Counted from the stretch's first letter, positions 44,053 to 53,353 are shown. The stretch is 64,000 nucleotides of DNA from Paenibacillus_F chitinolyticus_A (GCF_045038035.1 NZ_CP173427.1:4650001-4714000); one strand, 5' to 3'. Translations and numbers: made by a program. The notes: generated from the letters alone by a model not told the origin.

Positions 44053-45120
44053 ATGAGTAAACACGTCTCCATGCAAAACATTGCCGACCGGCTTGGCATT
44101 TCGAAATACACCGTTTCACAAGCGCTTTCAGGAAAAGACGGGGTCAGCGACGAAACGCGGCTGAAAATCATGGAAACCGCCCGGACCATGGGCTACCGGA
44201 AAAAAATAAACAAAAGCCCGGCCGCGGCCGGACTTTTCCAGGAGTGGAATGGCGGAAGAAAAGAAATACCCTCTTCCTCCTCCGATCCTTATATGCTGGT
44301 ATGGATACACAGCGCCAAGCAGCAGGACCCGTTCTTCTGGCCGAAGGTCATTGACGGCCTCGCTCAAACGTGCCGCGACCTCCAAGCGCACTATATGCTG
44401 ATTTCCGTCCCGTCTCACCGGGAAGACGGGCTGACCATGCCGGGATTTTTGGACCCGGCACGCTGTATGGGCCACATTCTGCTCGGCACCTTTTCGACGC
44501 GGGCCGTCATCTCCCTGCAGCAGACCGGACTGCCGCTCGTGCTTGTGGACCACGAGGAGCCGCTCGTGAACGTGGACTGCGTCGTCAACAGCAATGTCGA
44601 CGCCGCAATGGCCGCGACCAAGCAGCTTCTGCGGGAAGGCTGCGACTCGCTCGTTTTCGTGGGGAGCGACTCCTTCTCCGTTAGCTTCAGAGAGCGCGCG
44701 TTAGGCTGCCGGATTGCCTCCGAGGAAGCGGCGGAATCCGGCCGGCCGGTCTGCCTGAGCAAGTGGAACGTGCCTTACTTGAGTCCGACGTGGCCCCACG
44801 ATCTGGCGGTCCGCGTGGGCTCCGTCTCCACGAGCGAGCTGCCGGACGGCTTCATCTGCGCGAACGATCACATTGCGCTGCGGCTAATGGCTCTGCTCAA
44901 GCAGCGGGGCTTCGACATCCCCGGACAATGCCGCGTGATCGGTTTCGACAACATCGAAGCGGCGGCCGCTTCGTCGCCTGCGCTCAGCACGGTCGAGCTG
45001 AGCAAGGAGCTCCTCGGCATCCGGGCGGTAGAGACGCTCCTGTACCGCAAGCGCCATCCCGGCCGCGCTCACGAGAAGATCGTCCTCGCGCCGGAGTTTA
45101 TCGCGCGGGCGTCGGGCTAG
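44053..45120 (+). CDS. LacI-family transcriptional regulator (orphan)
   Basis: 355 residues. The N-terminal HTH reads SMQNIADRLGISKYTVSQALSGK, and a periplasmic-binding-like domain follows after a longer Ser-rich linker (residues about 55-80). The linker replaces the usual hinge helix region and may alter allostery. Upstream TTGACA (about 43978) has a 17-base spacer to a poor AAAAAT. The ribosome site is weak (AAAGGCGG). No sugar gene is adjacent, so targets lie elsewhere. Confidence 0.9.
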   Translation: MSKHVSMQNIADRLGISKYTVSQALSGKDGVSDETRLKIMETARTMGYRKKINKSPAAAGLFQEWNGGRKEIPSSSSDPYMLVWIHSAKQQDPFFWPKVIDGLAQTCRDLQAHYMLISVPSHREDGLTMPGFLDPARCMGHILLGTFSTRAVISLQQTGLPLVLVDHEEPLVNVDCVVNSNVDAAMAATKQLLREGCDSLVFVGSDSFSVSFRERALGCRIASEEAAESGRPVCLSKWNVPYLSPTWPHDLAVRVGSVSTSELPDGFICANDHIALRLMALLKQRGFDIPGQCRVIGFDNIEAAAASSPALSTVELSKELLGIRAVETLLYRKRHPGRAHEKIVLAPEFIARASG

Positions 45121-45276
45121 CGCAGGCGGCATGCCGCGAGCATCGGGCCGGCGCGGGGGCATGCCGCGGGCGTGAGCATGGCCCGGGCGAAGCTTGCGGC
45201 TCGGACCTGCGCCCTGCGTGCCTGCCGCGAGCTTCACGCGGAGAGCGCGGACCTGCACCCTGCGGCCACGCGCGCC

Positions 45277-46053
45277 TCAGCCCGTCGGCTTACGGGCCAG
45301 TACCCGGATCCGGCAGTAATCGCCGGTCCAGGCGCCGTCCCGGAACAGCGCGGGGCGCAGGCGCTCCTCCACGCCCTGCGTGATGCGCTCCTGCGTCGCC
45401 GTGTCGGTTCCGGCGAAGAAGCTGCCGGCAAACGCATGCAGCCAGTGCCGGATGGCCTGCTCTCCTCCCGGCAGCGGCGTCGGCCGGTCAAATAGCTCCG
45501 CGCAGCGGACATCGAGCCCGGCCCTCTCCAGCACGCCCGTATATTCCCCGATAGTCGGGAAATACCAGGGGTTTCGCGGCTCGGGATCGAGCCCGGCTTC
45601 GCGAACGGCCTCGTGAATCGCCCGCTCGATCCGGGCCACGTTGCCGAAGCCGCCGAATTCGGCCGCGAACCGCCCTCCCGGCCGCAGCGCTTCCGCTACC
45701 GTCCGCGCGGCTTCATCGGCCTGAGGGACCCAGTGCAGCGCGGCGTTGGAGAATACCGCGTCGAACGTCCGGCCGCTCCGGTATGTTCTCGCGTCTCCTA
45801 CCTCAAAAGCCAGTTCCGGGTACTTCTGCCTGGCCTGCCCGATCATGGCCTCCGAGAAATCCACCCCGGTCACTTGCGCGCCAAGAAGGGCTATTTCATA
45901 CGCGAGGCTGCCCGTTCCGCATCCGAGATCCAGAATCGACTCACCCGGGGCCGGACTCAGAAGATCCATCACACCTTGGCCGAGCCTGGACACAAAATGC
46001 ATCTGCGCGTCATAATGCCCCGCGTCCCATTTTCCCTGTTCAACTTCCTTCAT
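45277..46053 (-). CDS. SAM-dependent class I methyltransferase
   Basis: 258 residues. Motif I ILDLGCGTGSLA, acidic loop end VTGVDFSEAMI, then GDARTYR and NAALHWVPQAD, as in UbiE/Tam-like small-molecule methyltransferases. It resembles trans-aconitate methyltransferase-type proteins, but substrate is not set by sequence. The ATG at 46051-46053 follows GGGAGG; the upstream extension is not needed. Confidence 0.9.
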   Translation of the reverse strand: MKEVEQGKWDAGHYDAQMHFVSRLGQGVMDLLSPAPGESILDLGCGTGSLAYEIALLGAQVTGVDFSEAMIGQARQKYPELAFEVGDARTYRSGRTFDAVFSNAALHWVPQADEAARTVAEALRPGGRFAAEFGGFGNVARIERAIHEAVREAGLDPEPRNPWYFPTIGEYTGVLERAGLDVRCAELFDRPTPLPGGEQAIRHWLHAFAGSFFAGTDTATQERITQGVEERLRPALFRDGAWTGDYCRIRVLARKPTG

Positions 46054-46161
46054 TCCGAACGCCTCCCGTTCCCGTCTGTGCGGGTAGTACATTCAGTATG
46101 AAGAGAAACACTTATAATGTCTAATATATAAAAACTACTCGAATTATAGTTTTAACCTATA

Positions 46162-46205
46162 AACAAATCCCGGACAAGCGCATTTCTACGCCTGCGGGAT
46201 TTGTT
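46162..46205 (-). terminator. Terminator of the small membrane protein gene
   Basis: An 11-base inverted repeat AACAAATCCCG / CGGGATTTGTT with a 22-base internal region, followed on the minus strand by TATAG. Confidence 0.7.
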
Positions 46206-46213
46206 TCTTTATT

Positions 46214-46480
46214 TTATACATAACGCTCCAAATAGGATAAAACGACCGACACCAGAGCAAACACGACCGCCGTCAGCGTAATTTTGGAACGAATGAATCC
46301 GGCCATGCCTTTATTCTGCTTTTCGAGCTGCTTTTGCTTGTTGGGGACCTCGATTTGGCCCGGGTCATTGTCTTTTCTTCTCATCGTGAAAGCCTGGAAA
46401 CCGATGCCGCTCACGATTGCCGACACAATGAGCAGAATTAAAGCCAGTAAAAATAACGTATCCGAAATTGATCTAAGCAC
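46214..46480 (-). CDS. Small two-helix membrane protein
   Basis: 88 residues from GTG behind AAGGA. Helices at about 8-31 and 65-84 flank a charged cytosolic loop (RRKDNDPGQIEVPNKQKQLEKQ). It is similar in layout to DUF3899-type proteins of Bacillales, which I name only tentatively. Stands alone between terminators. Confidence 0.72.
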   Translation of the reverse strand: MLRSISDTLFLLALILLIVSAIVSGIGFQAFTMRRKDNDPGQIEVPNKQKQLEKQNKGMAGFIRSKITLTAVVFALVSVVLSYLERYV

Positions 46481-46647
46481 AAGCGACCATCCTTATCTTG
46501 TCCGATTACGGGTTATTTCTCTATTATACTTCATTTGTTCGATAGAATCTCCCTCTTCGTCCTTTCCCTCTGTTGTCCGTCTAAAAAAAGGAAGGCCGCC
46601 CGCTTCCGCGGACAGCCTGCTGTGGCCTTAAGCCTATATCCTTTTCG

Positions 46648-47106
46648 TTATCTTTTATAAGGATACGGATAGTAGGAAGGATAGTTGTGGTAAGGTTGCG
46701 AGTGGTGCGGATAGTTTGGATAACCACCGTGATAGCCGCCCGGATAACCTCCGTGGTAGCCTCCGTGGTAGCCTCCATGATAACCGCCTTGGCCCCCGTG
46801 ATAGCCGCCGTGATAACCGCCCTGGCCTCCGTGGTAGCCTCCATGATAGCCGCCTTGGCCTCCGTGGTAGCCTCCATGATAACCGCCTTGGCCTCCCTGG
46901 TAGCCTCCATGATAACCGCCTTGGCCTCCGTGGTAGCCACCGTGGTAGCCGCCGGGCTGACCGCCGTATTCTCCCTGTTTACGCGCTTCTTCTTCCGCTT
47001 CCGCACTGATCCATTCGCTTTGGTTCCATTCCTGCTGCAGGCCGTATGTGTCCTGACCGTATGTGCCCTGAACGTATGCGCCCTGACCTTGAGCTTCAAA
47101 TGTCAT
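46648..47106 (-). CDS. Gly-His-Tyr-rich repeat protein, spore-coat-like
   Basis: 152 residues. A 45-residue N-terminal part is rich in Gln/Tyr/Glu. It is followed by five or more copies of an 11-residue unit GGYHGGYHGGQ (residues 52-129) and a Pro/Tyr/His tail ending YPYPYKR. Composition and ending resemble Bacillus coat proteins such as YeeK, which are also Gly/His/Tyr-rich; this is similarity of style, not proof. The ATG follows GAGGG by 7 bases. A CATACGATG element (about 47158-47166, minus strand) resembles a sigma-K -10 (CATANNNTA) except for its last base, fitting late mother-cell expression. Confidence 0.78.
   Translation of the reverse strand: MTFEAQGQGAYVQGTYGQDTYGLQQEWNQSEWISAEAEEEARKQGEYGGQPGGYHGGYHGGQGGYHGGYQGGQGGYHGGYHGGQGGYHGGYHGGQGGYHGGYHGGQGGYHGGYHGGYHGGYPGGYHGGYPNYPHHSQPYHNYPSYYPYPYKR
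46720..46953 (-). repeat. 33-base coding tandem repeat
   Basis: The region encodes repeated GGYHGGYHGGQ; the DNA period is 33 bases, with shorter 12-base GGYH sub-repeats near the 3' end. Near-identical units make copy-number change likely. Confidence 0.85.
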
Positions 47107-47189
47107 AAGAAATCCCTCACCCTCCGTATGTTGTGCCTAAAGGCATTTTGCATCTAACACATCGTATGAACAGATGCCCAGAAGGTGAG

Positions 47190-47213
47190 AAAAGCGCCCA
47201 AAATTGGGCGCCT
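47190..47213 (-). terminator. Terminator of the second MATE gene
   Basis: Minus strand GGCGCCCAA / TTGGGCGC followed by TTTTCTC. It separates the MATE gene from the Gly-His-Tyr-rich gene. Confidence 0.8.
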
Positions 47214-47280
47214 GCCTAGATAAATCCGGATGAATGGAGCCTATGAAATTTAGCTTGTAAAAGGTACGGACGCAGCGAGG

Positions 47281-48669
47281 TCACGCTTTTTGAACGCCGC
47301 CGGCGAGCATGCTTGCTTTTTTCCAATTGCCCCAGAAATAGTAGGCGACCGAAAGGAGGGAACCCAGCGTAAAACCGACCGGAAAGCTCCACCATACGGC
47401 ATCCAGACCGTAGGAATCGGCCAGATAATACGACAGCGGGATGCGCACGCACCAAAGCGCCAGGAATGTGATCAGAAGCGGGAACATAACGGCCCCCGTC
47501 GAACGCACGACGCCCGAAACCACGAAGGTAATGCCGAAAATGATAAAACTCCAAAGCGTCAGCAGGTTGATCCGCATGCCGATTTCGATGGCTTGGCCTT
47601 CCGGCAGGAACAGGCTCAGGGCGCTGCGGTTGAACAAATAGATCAGGCAGACGAGAACGCCCGTCATCAGGACATTGTACATGACCCCGACGCCCGTTAC
47701 GCGGTGCACCCGGTCCCACCTGCCCGCGCCCACGTTCTGGGCCGCAAACGACGAAACGGCTCCGCCGATCGCCATAGCCGGCATCTGGATGTAAGAAGAC
47801 AGCTGGATCGCCGCCCCGTAGGCCGCCGTCGCCTCCGATCCGAACCGGTTTACGAGGTTGATCATAGCCAGCGAGCTTGTCGAAACCACGATCATTTGAA
47901 GCCCCATGGGAACGCCTTTCTTCACCAGCGATCCGATGATCGCCCCGTCGAAGCGCAGCAGATGCCGGTCTTCGCGCGTAATGCGGAGAAAATATTTTTT
48001 CCGGTACAGCGACCACAAGATAGCGGCGAGGGCGACAAGCTGAGAGATGCCCGTAGCCAGCGCGGAGCCCGAAATGCCGAGAGCGGGGATCGGACCCCAG
48101 CCGAAAATAAGCAGAGGATTCAGCGCGATATCCAAAATGATGGACAGCACGAGAAACCGGAAGGGCGTTTTGGAATCCCCCGCGCCGCGAAGGATCGTCA
48201 TAATCATGTTATAGCAGAACATAAACGGCATGCTCATAAAAATAATCCTCAGATAAGCGTTGGCCATGTCCATCGCATCCGCGGGAGTGTGCATCCACTG
48301 CAAAATTTGCGGGGACAAAAGCACGCCCAGGAGACCTACGACCAGCGAAAGGGTGAAGAAAAACAGGGCGCTCGCTCCCACCACCCGCTTCGCCTGGGCG
48401 GTATCGCCCGCTCCGATGCTCTGCCCGATCATAATCGTGGATGCCATTCCTATGCCGAAAATGGAACTGAGCATAAGAAACATGACATTGTTTGCATTGG
48501 ATGTAGCGGCAAAAGCGCTTTCACCCAAAAATTTACCGACCCAGATGCTGTTAACCGTCCCGTTCAGGGATTGCAGCACATTCCCGTACAGCACGGGCAG
48601 GGAGAACAAGAGCAATTTTCTCGCAATCGGACCTTGGGTCAAATCCATTTGAGCTTCGTTTTTCGCCAT
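47281..48669 (-). CDS. MATE-family exporter (second copy)
   Basis: 462 residues, twelve predicted helices. LPVLYGNVLQSLNGTVNSIWVGKFLG covers helix 1-2 (48535-48610), and ILRGAGDSKTPF and VVRSTGAVMFP are the equivalent half-repeat motifs. It belongs to the NorM/DinF-like group and is distinct from the copy at 41673. The ATG follows AGGAGG, with a rather long spacer. Single-gene unit. Confidence 0.93.
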   Translation of the reverse strand: MAKNEAQMDLTQGPIARKLLLFSLPVLYGNVLQSLNGTVNSIWVGKFLGESAFAATSNANNVMFLMLSSIFGIGMASTIMIGQSIGAGDTAQAKRVVGASALFFFTLSLVVGLLGVLLSPQILQWMHTPADAMDMANAYLRIIFMSMPFMFCYNMIMTILRGAGDSKTPFRFLVLSIILDIALNPLLIFGWGPIPALGISGSALATGISQLVALAAILWSLYRKKYFLRITREDRHLLRFDGAIIGSLVKKGVPMGLQMIVVSTSSLAMINLVNRFGSEATAAYGAAIQLSSYIQMPAMAIGGAVSSFAAQNVGAGRWDRVHRVTGVGVMYNVLMTGVLVCLIYLFNRSALSLFLPEGQAIEIGMRINLLTLWSFIIFGITFVVSGVVRSTGAVMFPLLITFLALWCVRIPLSYYLADSYGLDAVWWSFPVGFTLGSLLSVAYYFWGNWKKASMLAGGVQKA

Positions 48670-48808
48670 GGCGGGGTGTTTCCTCCTAATAAAATGAGCC
48701 GCGCCCGTAAGATTCCCTCTCGGGAATCAAACCAACCGCAGCAAACCGATATCCTAATGTTACCATAGCGTGAACCCGGTTAGCGAAGTTCCTGTGCGGA
48801 CAACAGAA

Positions 48809-48844
48809 ACCGCCTACCTCGTCAATTCACGATGGTTAGGCGGT
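48809..48844 (-). terminator. Terminator of prkA
   Basis: ACCGCCTACC and GGTTAGGCGGT with a T-rich TTTCTGTTG end on the minus strand, 32 bases after the stop. Confidence 0.75.
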
Positions 48845-48875
48845 ATTCTTCGGTTATCTTGGTTTAAGAAAGAAA

Positions 48876-50771
48876 TTACCGATTCAAGAGACTGCCGACA
48901 TACCGCAGCAGCTCGTTCGCGCAAACCGGGCAGTAGCCGTGTCCGTCAATCAGCTGCCGGGTCACTTCGTTGATCTTCTTCAGCTGTCTTTCGTCCGGTG
49001 TCTTGGTCGACGTCGTAATTTTGACGATATCCTTCAGATCGGCGAACAGCTTCTTCTCGATCGCTTCGCGCAGCCTTTCATGCGTGCTGTAATCGAACCT
49101 CTTCCCTTTGCGAGAGTAAGACGAAATCCGGATCTGGATTTCTTCGCGGAACGCCTTCTTCGCGTTTTCGGAAATGCCGATCTGCTCTTCGATCGAACGC
49201 ATGAGACGCTCGTCGGGGTCCATCTCCTCCCCGGTCAGGGGGTCTTTGATTTTGCCCCAGTTGGAGTACGCCTCGATATTGTCGAGATAGTTATCGAACA
49301 AGGTTTTGGCCGACTCGTCGAACGAGTACACGAACGCTTTCTGCACTTCCTTCTTCGCGATATCGTCGTATTCTTTGCGGGCGACCGAAATAAAATTGAG
49401 GTACCGCTCCCGTTCGTCCCGGGTGATGGACGGATGCTGGTCCAGTCCTTCCTTCAGCGCCCGCAGCACATCGAGTCCGTTGATGCACTGAAGGTCGTGC
49501 CGGATGAGCGCGCTGGAAATCCGGTTGATGACATAGCGGGGATCAATGCCGCTCATTCCTTCTTCGAGATACTCGTTCTGCATCTCTTTCAGGTCCGCAT
49601 CCTTGTAGCCTTCTACGGCTTCGCCGTCGTACATCCGCATTTTTTTCACGAGATCCATGCCCTGTTTCTTCGTTTCCTTAAGCCGCGTCAGAATGGAGAA
49701 AATAGCGGCGGCCCGCAGCGCGTGCGGCGCAATATGGATATGCGACATGTCGCTCTGCTTGATAAGCTTCGTGTAAATTTTCTCTTCGTCCGTTACCTTC
49801 AGATTATAAGGAATCGGCATGACAATCATCCGCGACTGGAGAGCCTCGTTCTTTTTGTTCGCGATAAACGCCTTGTACTCGGATTCGTTCGTATGCGCCA
49901 CAATCAGCTCATCGGCCGAGATAAGCGCAAAACGGCCCGCTTTGAAATTGCCCTCCTGCGTCAGGGACAGCAGATTCCAGAGAAATTTCTCGTCGCACTT
50001 CAGCATTTCCTGAAACTCCATGAGTCCGCGGTTCGCCTTGTTCAGTTCCCCGTCGAAACGGTAGGCGCGCGGGTCCGATTCGGAGCCGTACTCCGTGATC
50101 GTGGAAAAATCGATGCTCCCGGTCAAGTCCGCAATATCCTGGGACTTCGGATCGGACGGACTGAACGTGCCTATCCCCACCCGGTCGTCCTCGGAGATCA
50201 GCACCCGCTCGACCAGCACGTTCTCGATGTTGCCGCCGTATTCGGTTTTCAGCCTCAGCTGGCAGGACGGGCATAAGTTCCCTTCGATGCGGATACCCAG
50301 CTCGGCCTCTATTTCCGGCCTCAATTCACTTGGAATGAGGTGAAACGGATCTTCGTGCATCGGGCAGCCTTTAATCGCATAGACGGCTCCCCGGTCTGTC
50401 TTGGAGAACTGCTCCAAACCCCTTTTCAGCAGCGTTACGATCGTCGACTTGCCTCCACTTACCGGCCCCATCAGCAGCAAAATCCGTTTGCGGACATCCA
50501 GACGCCGTGCGGCGGAGTGGAAATATTCCTCCACCAGCTTTTCGACTGCGCGGTCGAGCCCAAAGATCTCCTGGTCGAAAAAGTTGTACCGGGCGTGCCC
50601 GTCGTTCTGTTCAATGCCGTGAGAAGCGATCATCTCATATACACGCGCATGGGCTGTCATCGCTAGACCCGGATTTTGCCGCACGAGCTCGAGATACTCC
50701 CGGAGCGTGCCGGACCATGCAAGCTGTTCCTTCTCGGTCCGGTGCTCCGTGATGCGTTTGAAAATATCCAT
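48876..50771 (-). CDS. prkA: Serine protein kinase/AAA protein PrkA
   Basis: 631 residues, the usual PrkA length. An N-terminal AAA-like ATPase carries Walker A GPVSGGKST (about residue 103) and a Cys pair (CPSCQ near 165). The C-terminal part has the PrkA domain with distant kinase similarity and a final CPVCANELL zinc-like pair. In Bacillus, PrkA is needed for normal sporulation and sigma-K activity; ATP-dependent protease activity has also been reported. The ATG follows GAGGAGG. Its usual neighbour yhbH is not seen. Confidence 0.95.
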   Translation of the reverse strand: MDIFKRITEHRTEKEQLAWSGTLREYLELVRQNPGLAMTAHARVYEMIASHGIEQNDGHARYNFFDQEIFGLDRAVEKLVEEYFHSAARRLDVRKRILLLMGPVSGGKSTIVTLLKRGLEQFSKTDRGAVYAIKGCPMHEDPFHLIPSELRPEIEAELGIRIEGNLCPSCQLRLKTEYGGNIENVLVERVLISEDDRVGIGTFSPSDPKSQDIADLTGSIDFSTITEYGSESDPRAYRFDGELNKANRGLMEFQEMLKCDEKFLWNLLSLTQEGNFKAGRFALISADELIVAHTNESEYKAFIANKKNEALQSRMIVMPIPYNLKVTDEEKIYTKLIKQSDMSHIHIAPHALRAAAIFSILTRLKETKKQGMDLVKKMRMYDGEAVEGYKDADLKEMQNEYLEEGMSGIDPRYVINRISSALIRHDLQCINGLDVLRALKEGLDQHPSITRDERERYLNFISVARKEYDDIAKKEVQKAFVYSFDESAKTLFDNYLDNIEAYSNWGKIKDPLTGEEMDPDERLMRSIEEQIGISENAKKAFREEIQIRISSYSRKGKRFDYSTHERLREAIEKKLFADLKDIVKITTSTKTPDERQLKKINEVTRQLIDGHGYCPVCANELLRYVGSLLNR

Positions 50772-50970
50772 GGGTACCTCCTCTCACTGCCATTGCCTCA
50801 AAAGAGCGGATAGCTCGTGATAGTGATTTTAGGGTACTACAATCCTATGCGGTCCAAGGACAATTCTTGACACTAAATTTGTACAGGAACAAAGGAAAAA
50901 CAAGCCTCACAACCGGTGGGAGATCGGTGGAAGTCTTTGCCTCCGGCACCCGTCCCGCACGTCTTTTTCA

Positions 50971-50979
50971 TGCTATAAT
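50971..50979 (+). promoter_or_regulatory. Extended -10 promoter of the DUF2161 gene
   Basis: TGCTATAAT is an extended -10 48 bases before the GTG. The -35 region is poor, as is common with extended -10 promoters. Confidence 0.55.
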
Positions 50980-51026
50980 CAAGAAACCGGAAAAACCGTT
51001 TAAGAAGGAAGGGGGCGCATAAAACA

Positions 51027-52118
51027 GTGGCGATTCGGAGCGAAACGGAGCTGTACGGCCCGGTTAAAGCCTACTGGGAGAAGCTCGGCTACGACGTCCG
51101 GGGAGAAGTGCGGCACTGCGATCTCGTCGCCGTCCTGGAAGGCGAGCCGCCCGTCGTCGTCGAGCTCAAACGCAGCCTGACCGTACCCCTGCTCATTCAG
51201 GGACTCCGGCGGCAGGACGTGACGCACCGCGTCTATATCGCGATCGAGCTTCCCGCCAAAGGACGTGTCCCCCACCGGATGACCTGGGCGGACATCCGCA
51301 AGCTGTGCGGCCGGCTCGGTCTCGGACTCATCACGGTGCAGTTCTACAAAACGAAGAAGCCCGCCGTCGAGGTCGTGTGCGAGCCTCCGGGCTTCGGCGA
51401 CGCCGCTCCCGTGCGGAAGACGTCCGTGCGGAAACGCGCTGCGGAGCGCGTGCTCGGCGAGTTCCGCGAGCGCAGCGCCGACTACAACGTCGGCGGCAGC
51501 CGCGGGCTCAAGCTCGTCACGGCTTACCGCGAGAAGGCGCTGCACTGCGCCCTGCTGCTCCGCGAGCAGGGACCGCTCTCTCCCCGCCGCCTGCGCGAGC
51601 TTACGGGCAACGCCAAGACGGCGGCCCTGCTCCAGCGCAACGTGTACGGCTGGTTCACGCGCGTCAGGCGCGGGCTGTACGGGCTGACGCGCTCGGGCGA
51701 AGAAGCGCTGGACACGTTCGCCCACGTGGCGGCGCACTTCGTGCCCCGCGAAGGGGACGCCGGCAGCCTTGGCGGGCCGGAGGCGGATGCGGGCGCTGCG
51801 GACGAGCGGGAAGCGGCTGCCGGGGCAGGACCGGCCACGCGCGTCCGACTGCCGGAGCCGTCCGAGCTGAACGAGCGGCCGGGGGCGGAATTGGCCGCTG
51901 CGGCAGAGCTTCAGGGCGTGCCGCGATCTGCGGACGTGCGTGACGCACAGGGCGTGTCGGTGACTCCGGACCCGCCGGGCCTGCGGAATGAAGCGGGTCA
52001 GCGCGGCGCTGCCGGTCAGGCTGGCAAACCCGGTCCGACGGACATATCCGGCTTGCAGAAAGCCCCCTCCCCGCGGAGAAGGAAATCAGCCAAAGCAAAG
52101 AAAGGAGGCTCGACGTGA
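51027..52118 (+). CDS. DUF2161-family PD-(D/E)XK nuclease-like protein
   Basis: 363 residues starting with GTG behind GGAAGGGGG. The N-terminal 100 residues match DUF2161: ETELYGPVKAYWEKLGYDVRGEV, then CDLVAV and VVVELKRS, giving the D...ExK catalytic pattern of PD-(D/E)XK nucleases. A winged-helix-like part follows (about 165-235, LSPRRLRELTGN). The last 120 residues are a Pro/Gly/Ala-rich, disordered-looking tail ending in Lys/Arg, with very high GC. Function unknown; nuclease or nucleic-acid binding is inferred. Confidence 0.88.
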   Translation: MAIRSETELYGPVKAYWEKLGYDVRGEVRHCDLVAVLEGEPPVVVELKRSLTVPLLIQGLRRQDVTHRVYIAIELPAKGRVPHRMTWADIRKLCGRLGLGLITVQFYKTKKPAVEVVCEPPGFGDAAPVRKTSVRKRAAERVLGEFRERSADYNVGGSRGLKLVTAYREKALHCALLLREQGPLSPRRLRELTGNAKTAALLQRNVYGWFTRVRRGLYGLTRSGEEALDTFAHVAAHFVPREGDAGSLGGPEADAGAADEREAAAGAGPATRVRLPEPSELNERPGAELAAAAELQGVPRSADVRDAQGVSVTPDPPGLRNEAGQRGAAGQAGKPGPTDISGLQKAPSPRRRKSAKAKKGGST

Positions 52119-52130
52119 GCCTCCTTTCTT
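52104..52130 (+). terminator. Terminator overlapping the stop of the DUF2161 gene
   Basis: GGAGGCTC / GAGCCTCC (52104-52124) followed by TTTCTTG; the stop codon is in its loop. Confidence 0.85.
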
Positions 52131-52350
52131 GTTTGGTTAGGATGTTTACGATGATTACAATAGGCCTCACCCTAATACTTATTAGTCTAAAGACTGCCTT
52201 ATGGATCAGAGTAAGAACAGAAAAAGCAGCTCACAGAAGGAAAATTGCCTTTGTGCTGTTCATTTACAAAATTGTAGTAACTCCATAAAAATTTCCAAAC
52301 GAATACGTAAGTATTTTACTTTTAAATGATATAAGTACACCTATGATAGT
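52131..52350. other. Left edge of AT-rich island, no gene seen
   Basis: Base composition drops sharply after the DUF2161 terminator. The stretch has no supported frame on either strand. The AT-rich character continues through about 53900. Confidence 0.5.
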
Positions 52351-52452
52351 TTATTTTTTATTTGATTTCTTAATTAAATATAAAACTGCAATTATTACTA
52401 TAACAAAAATCAATAAAAATATAATTCCGACTGGCGTTATCAAATACATCAT
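52351..52452 (-). CDS. Single-helix membrane miniprotein, 33 residues
   Basis: Starts at ATG 52450-52452 behind AAGGTG with a 7-base spacer. Nearly the whole protein is one hydrophobic helix (residues about 5-27) followed by a basic end, KKSNKK, so the C-terminus should face the cytosol. The size and layout recall type I toxins, SpoVM-like or small regulatory membrane peptides; none can be chosen. It is divergent from the secreted protein gene at 52630. Not recognised. Confidence 0.55.
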   Translation of the reverse strand: MMYLITPVGIIFLLIFVIVIIAVLYLIKKSNKK

Positions 52453-52584
52453 AAAGTAACACCTTCTCTCCAATTTTCATGATACATTTATATATTACCA
52501 TAGCACCCATATTCTTTCTACTCAAGACTTAAACATTTGTTTATTTCCATTATAAATTATATATACTAATATATGTAAATGATG

Positions 52585-52590
52585 TATAAT
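52585..52590 (+). promoter_or_regulatory. Candidate -10 of the secreted protein gene
   Basis: TATAAT 39 bases before the start of the 52630 gene. No good -35 is seen in the AT-rich surroundings. Confidence 0.35.
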
Positions 52591-52629
52591 AAATCAGAAA
52601 GAAAAATATATCATTTGGAGGGAATTATT

Positions 52630-53340
52630 ATGAAAAAAATTGGCTTTTTATCGTTAGTCTTTGTTGTTGCTCTGTCTATTATGGTCACTGGTTCTGCTTT
52701 TGCTGAAGAAACAATCAATAACAAAGAAAAGGTTAAGGGCTTAGAAGTAATTCAAAGTTCTGAAAGCATATTTCATAGAAATGGCGTTGACGTTACAGTC
52801 ACAAGAAAAGAATTGAAAGGAGGAAAAAAAGAACTAGAAAAATTAATAGAAGAAGCAAAAAAAGAGGGGCAATTTATAGTTTCGACTGATGAAATGCAGA
52901 ACTCTTCTTCGATAACACCAATGGCACTTGGAAGTAGCGTAAAATATGGAGGAAACAACTGTGAAAACAATAGTTTTATCGGAGCTTGTGCATATGGAAA
53001 TGCAACACTTAGCGTTAATTGGGCAGGATTTGCAGGGTTCCAGTCATCGGGTACAGTGATTCAACAAATCGTTGGGAAAGATGGTTATAATATTACAGAA
53101 GCAGCAGGTCAGCCAAGGGTAAAAGCAGTAGCATATGGTCTCGTAGGCAGCAGTTCTATTGTTTATAATACATACAATTATAAAGCAACAGATTGGGGTT
53201 CCCTTACTACATTCAATTTTAATGAATCAGAACCCGGCGTCATTGTTAGCGTTGGAATTAGTTTAGGCGCAGATTTTAAATATAAACTTAATGGTAATTG
53301 GAACAATACCACTGTTTGGTGTAATTTAACCCAACAATAA
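52630..53340 (+). CDS. Secreted protein of unknown function
   Basis: 236 residues. A clear signal peptide (MKKIGFLSLVFVVALSIM..., cut after SAFA near residue 26) is followed by a Lys/Glu-rich helical propeptide-like region (about 27-85, with KGGKKELEKLIEEAKKEG) and a C-terminal domain of Gly/Ser/Asn-rich strands (about 95-236). The three mature Cys (in NNCENNSFIGACAYG and near the end in VWCNLTQQ) could form disulphides. The layout of signal, charged pro-region and compact disulphide domain recalls secreted toxins or inhibitors, but I do not recognise it. ATG follows TTGGAGGG. Strongly AT-rich, probably acquired. Confidence 0.82.
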   Translation: MKKIGFLSLVFVVALSIMVTGSAFAEETINNKEKVKGLEVIQSSESIFHRNGVDVTVTRKELKGGKKELEKLIEEAKKEGQFIVSTDEMQNSSSITPMALGSSVKYGGNNCENNSFIGACAYGNATLSVNWAGFAGFQSSGTVIQQIVGKDGYNITEAAGQPRVKAVAYGLVGSSSIVYNTYNYKATDWGSLTTFNFNESEPGVIVSVGISLGADFKYKLNGNWNNTTVWCNLTQQ

Positions 53341-53353
53341 AATGTTTTTAGCC

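Noticed and set aside
45121..45276. GC-rich stretch with repeated GGCATGCCGCG words after the LacI gene
   Set aside because: No T run and no clear stem to call a terminator; no frame supported.
44763..45383. Plus-strand frame over the end of the LacI gene and beyond
   Set aside because: Arg/Gly/Ala-rich translation of GC-rich coding DNA in a wrong frame.
46581..47099. Minus-strand frame with KAVIMEATTEA-type repeats
   Set aside because: It is the other reading frame of the Gly-His-Tyr repeat DNA; repeats keep several frames open. The GYH frame has the ribosome site.
48670..48808. Possible gene before the second MATE gene
   Set aside because: Only short frames without ribosome sites; the region is leader and terminator sequence.
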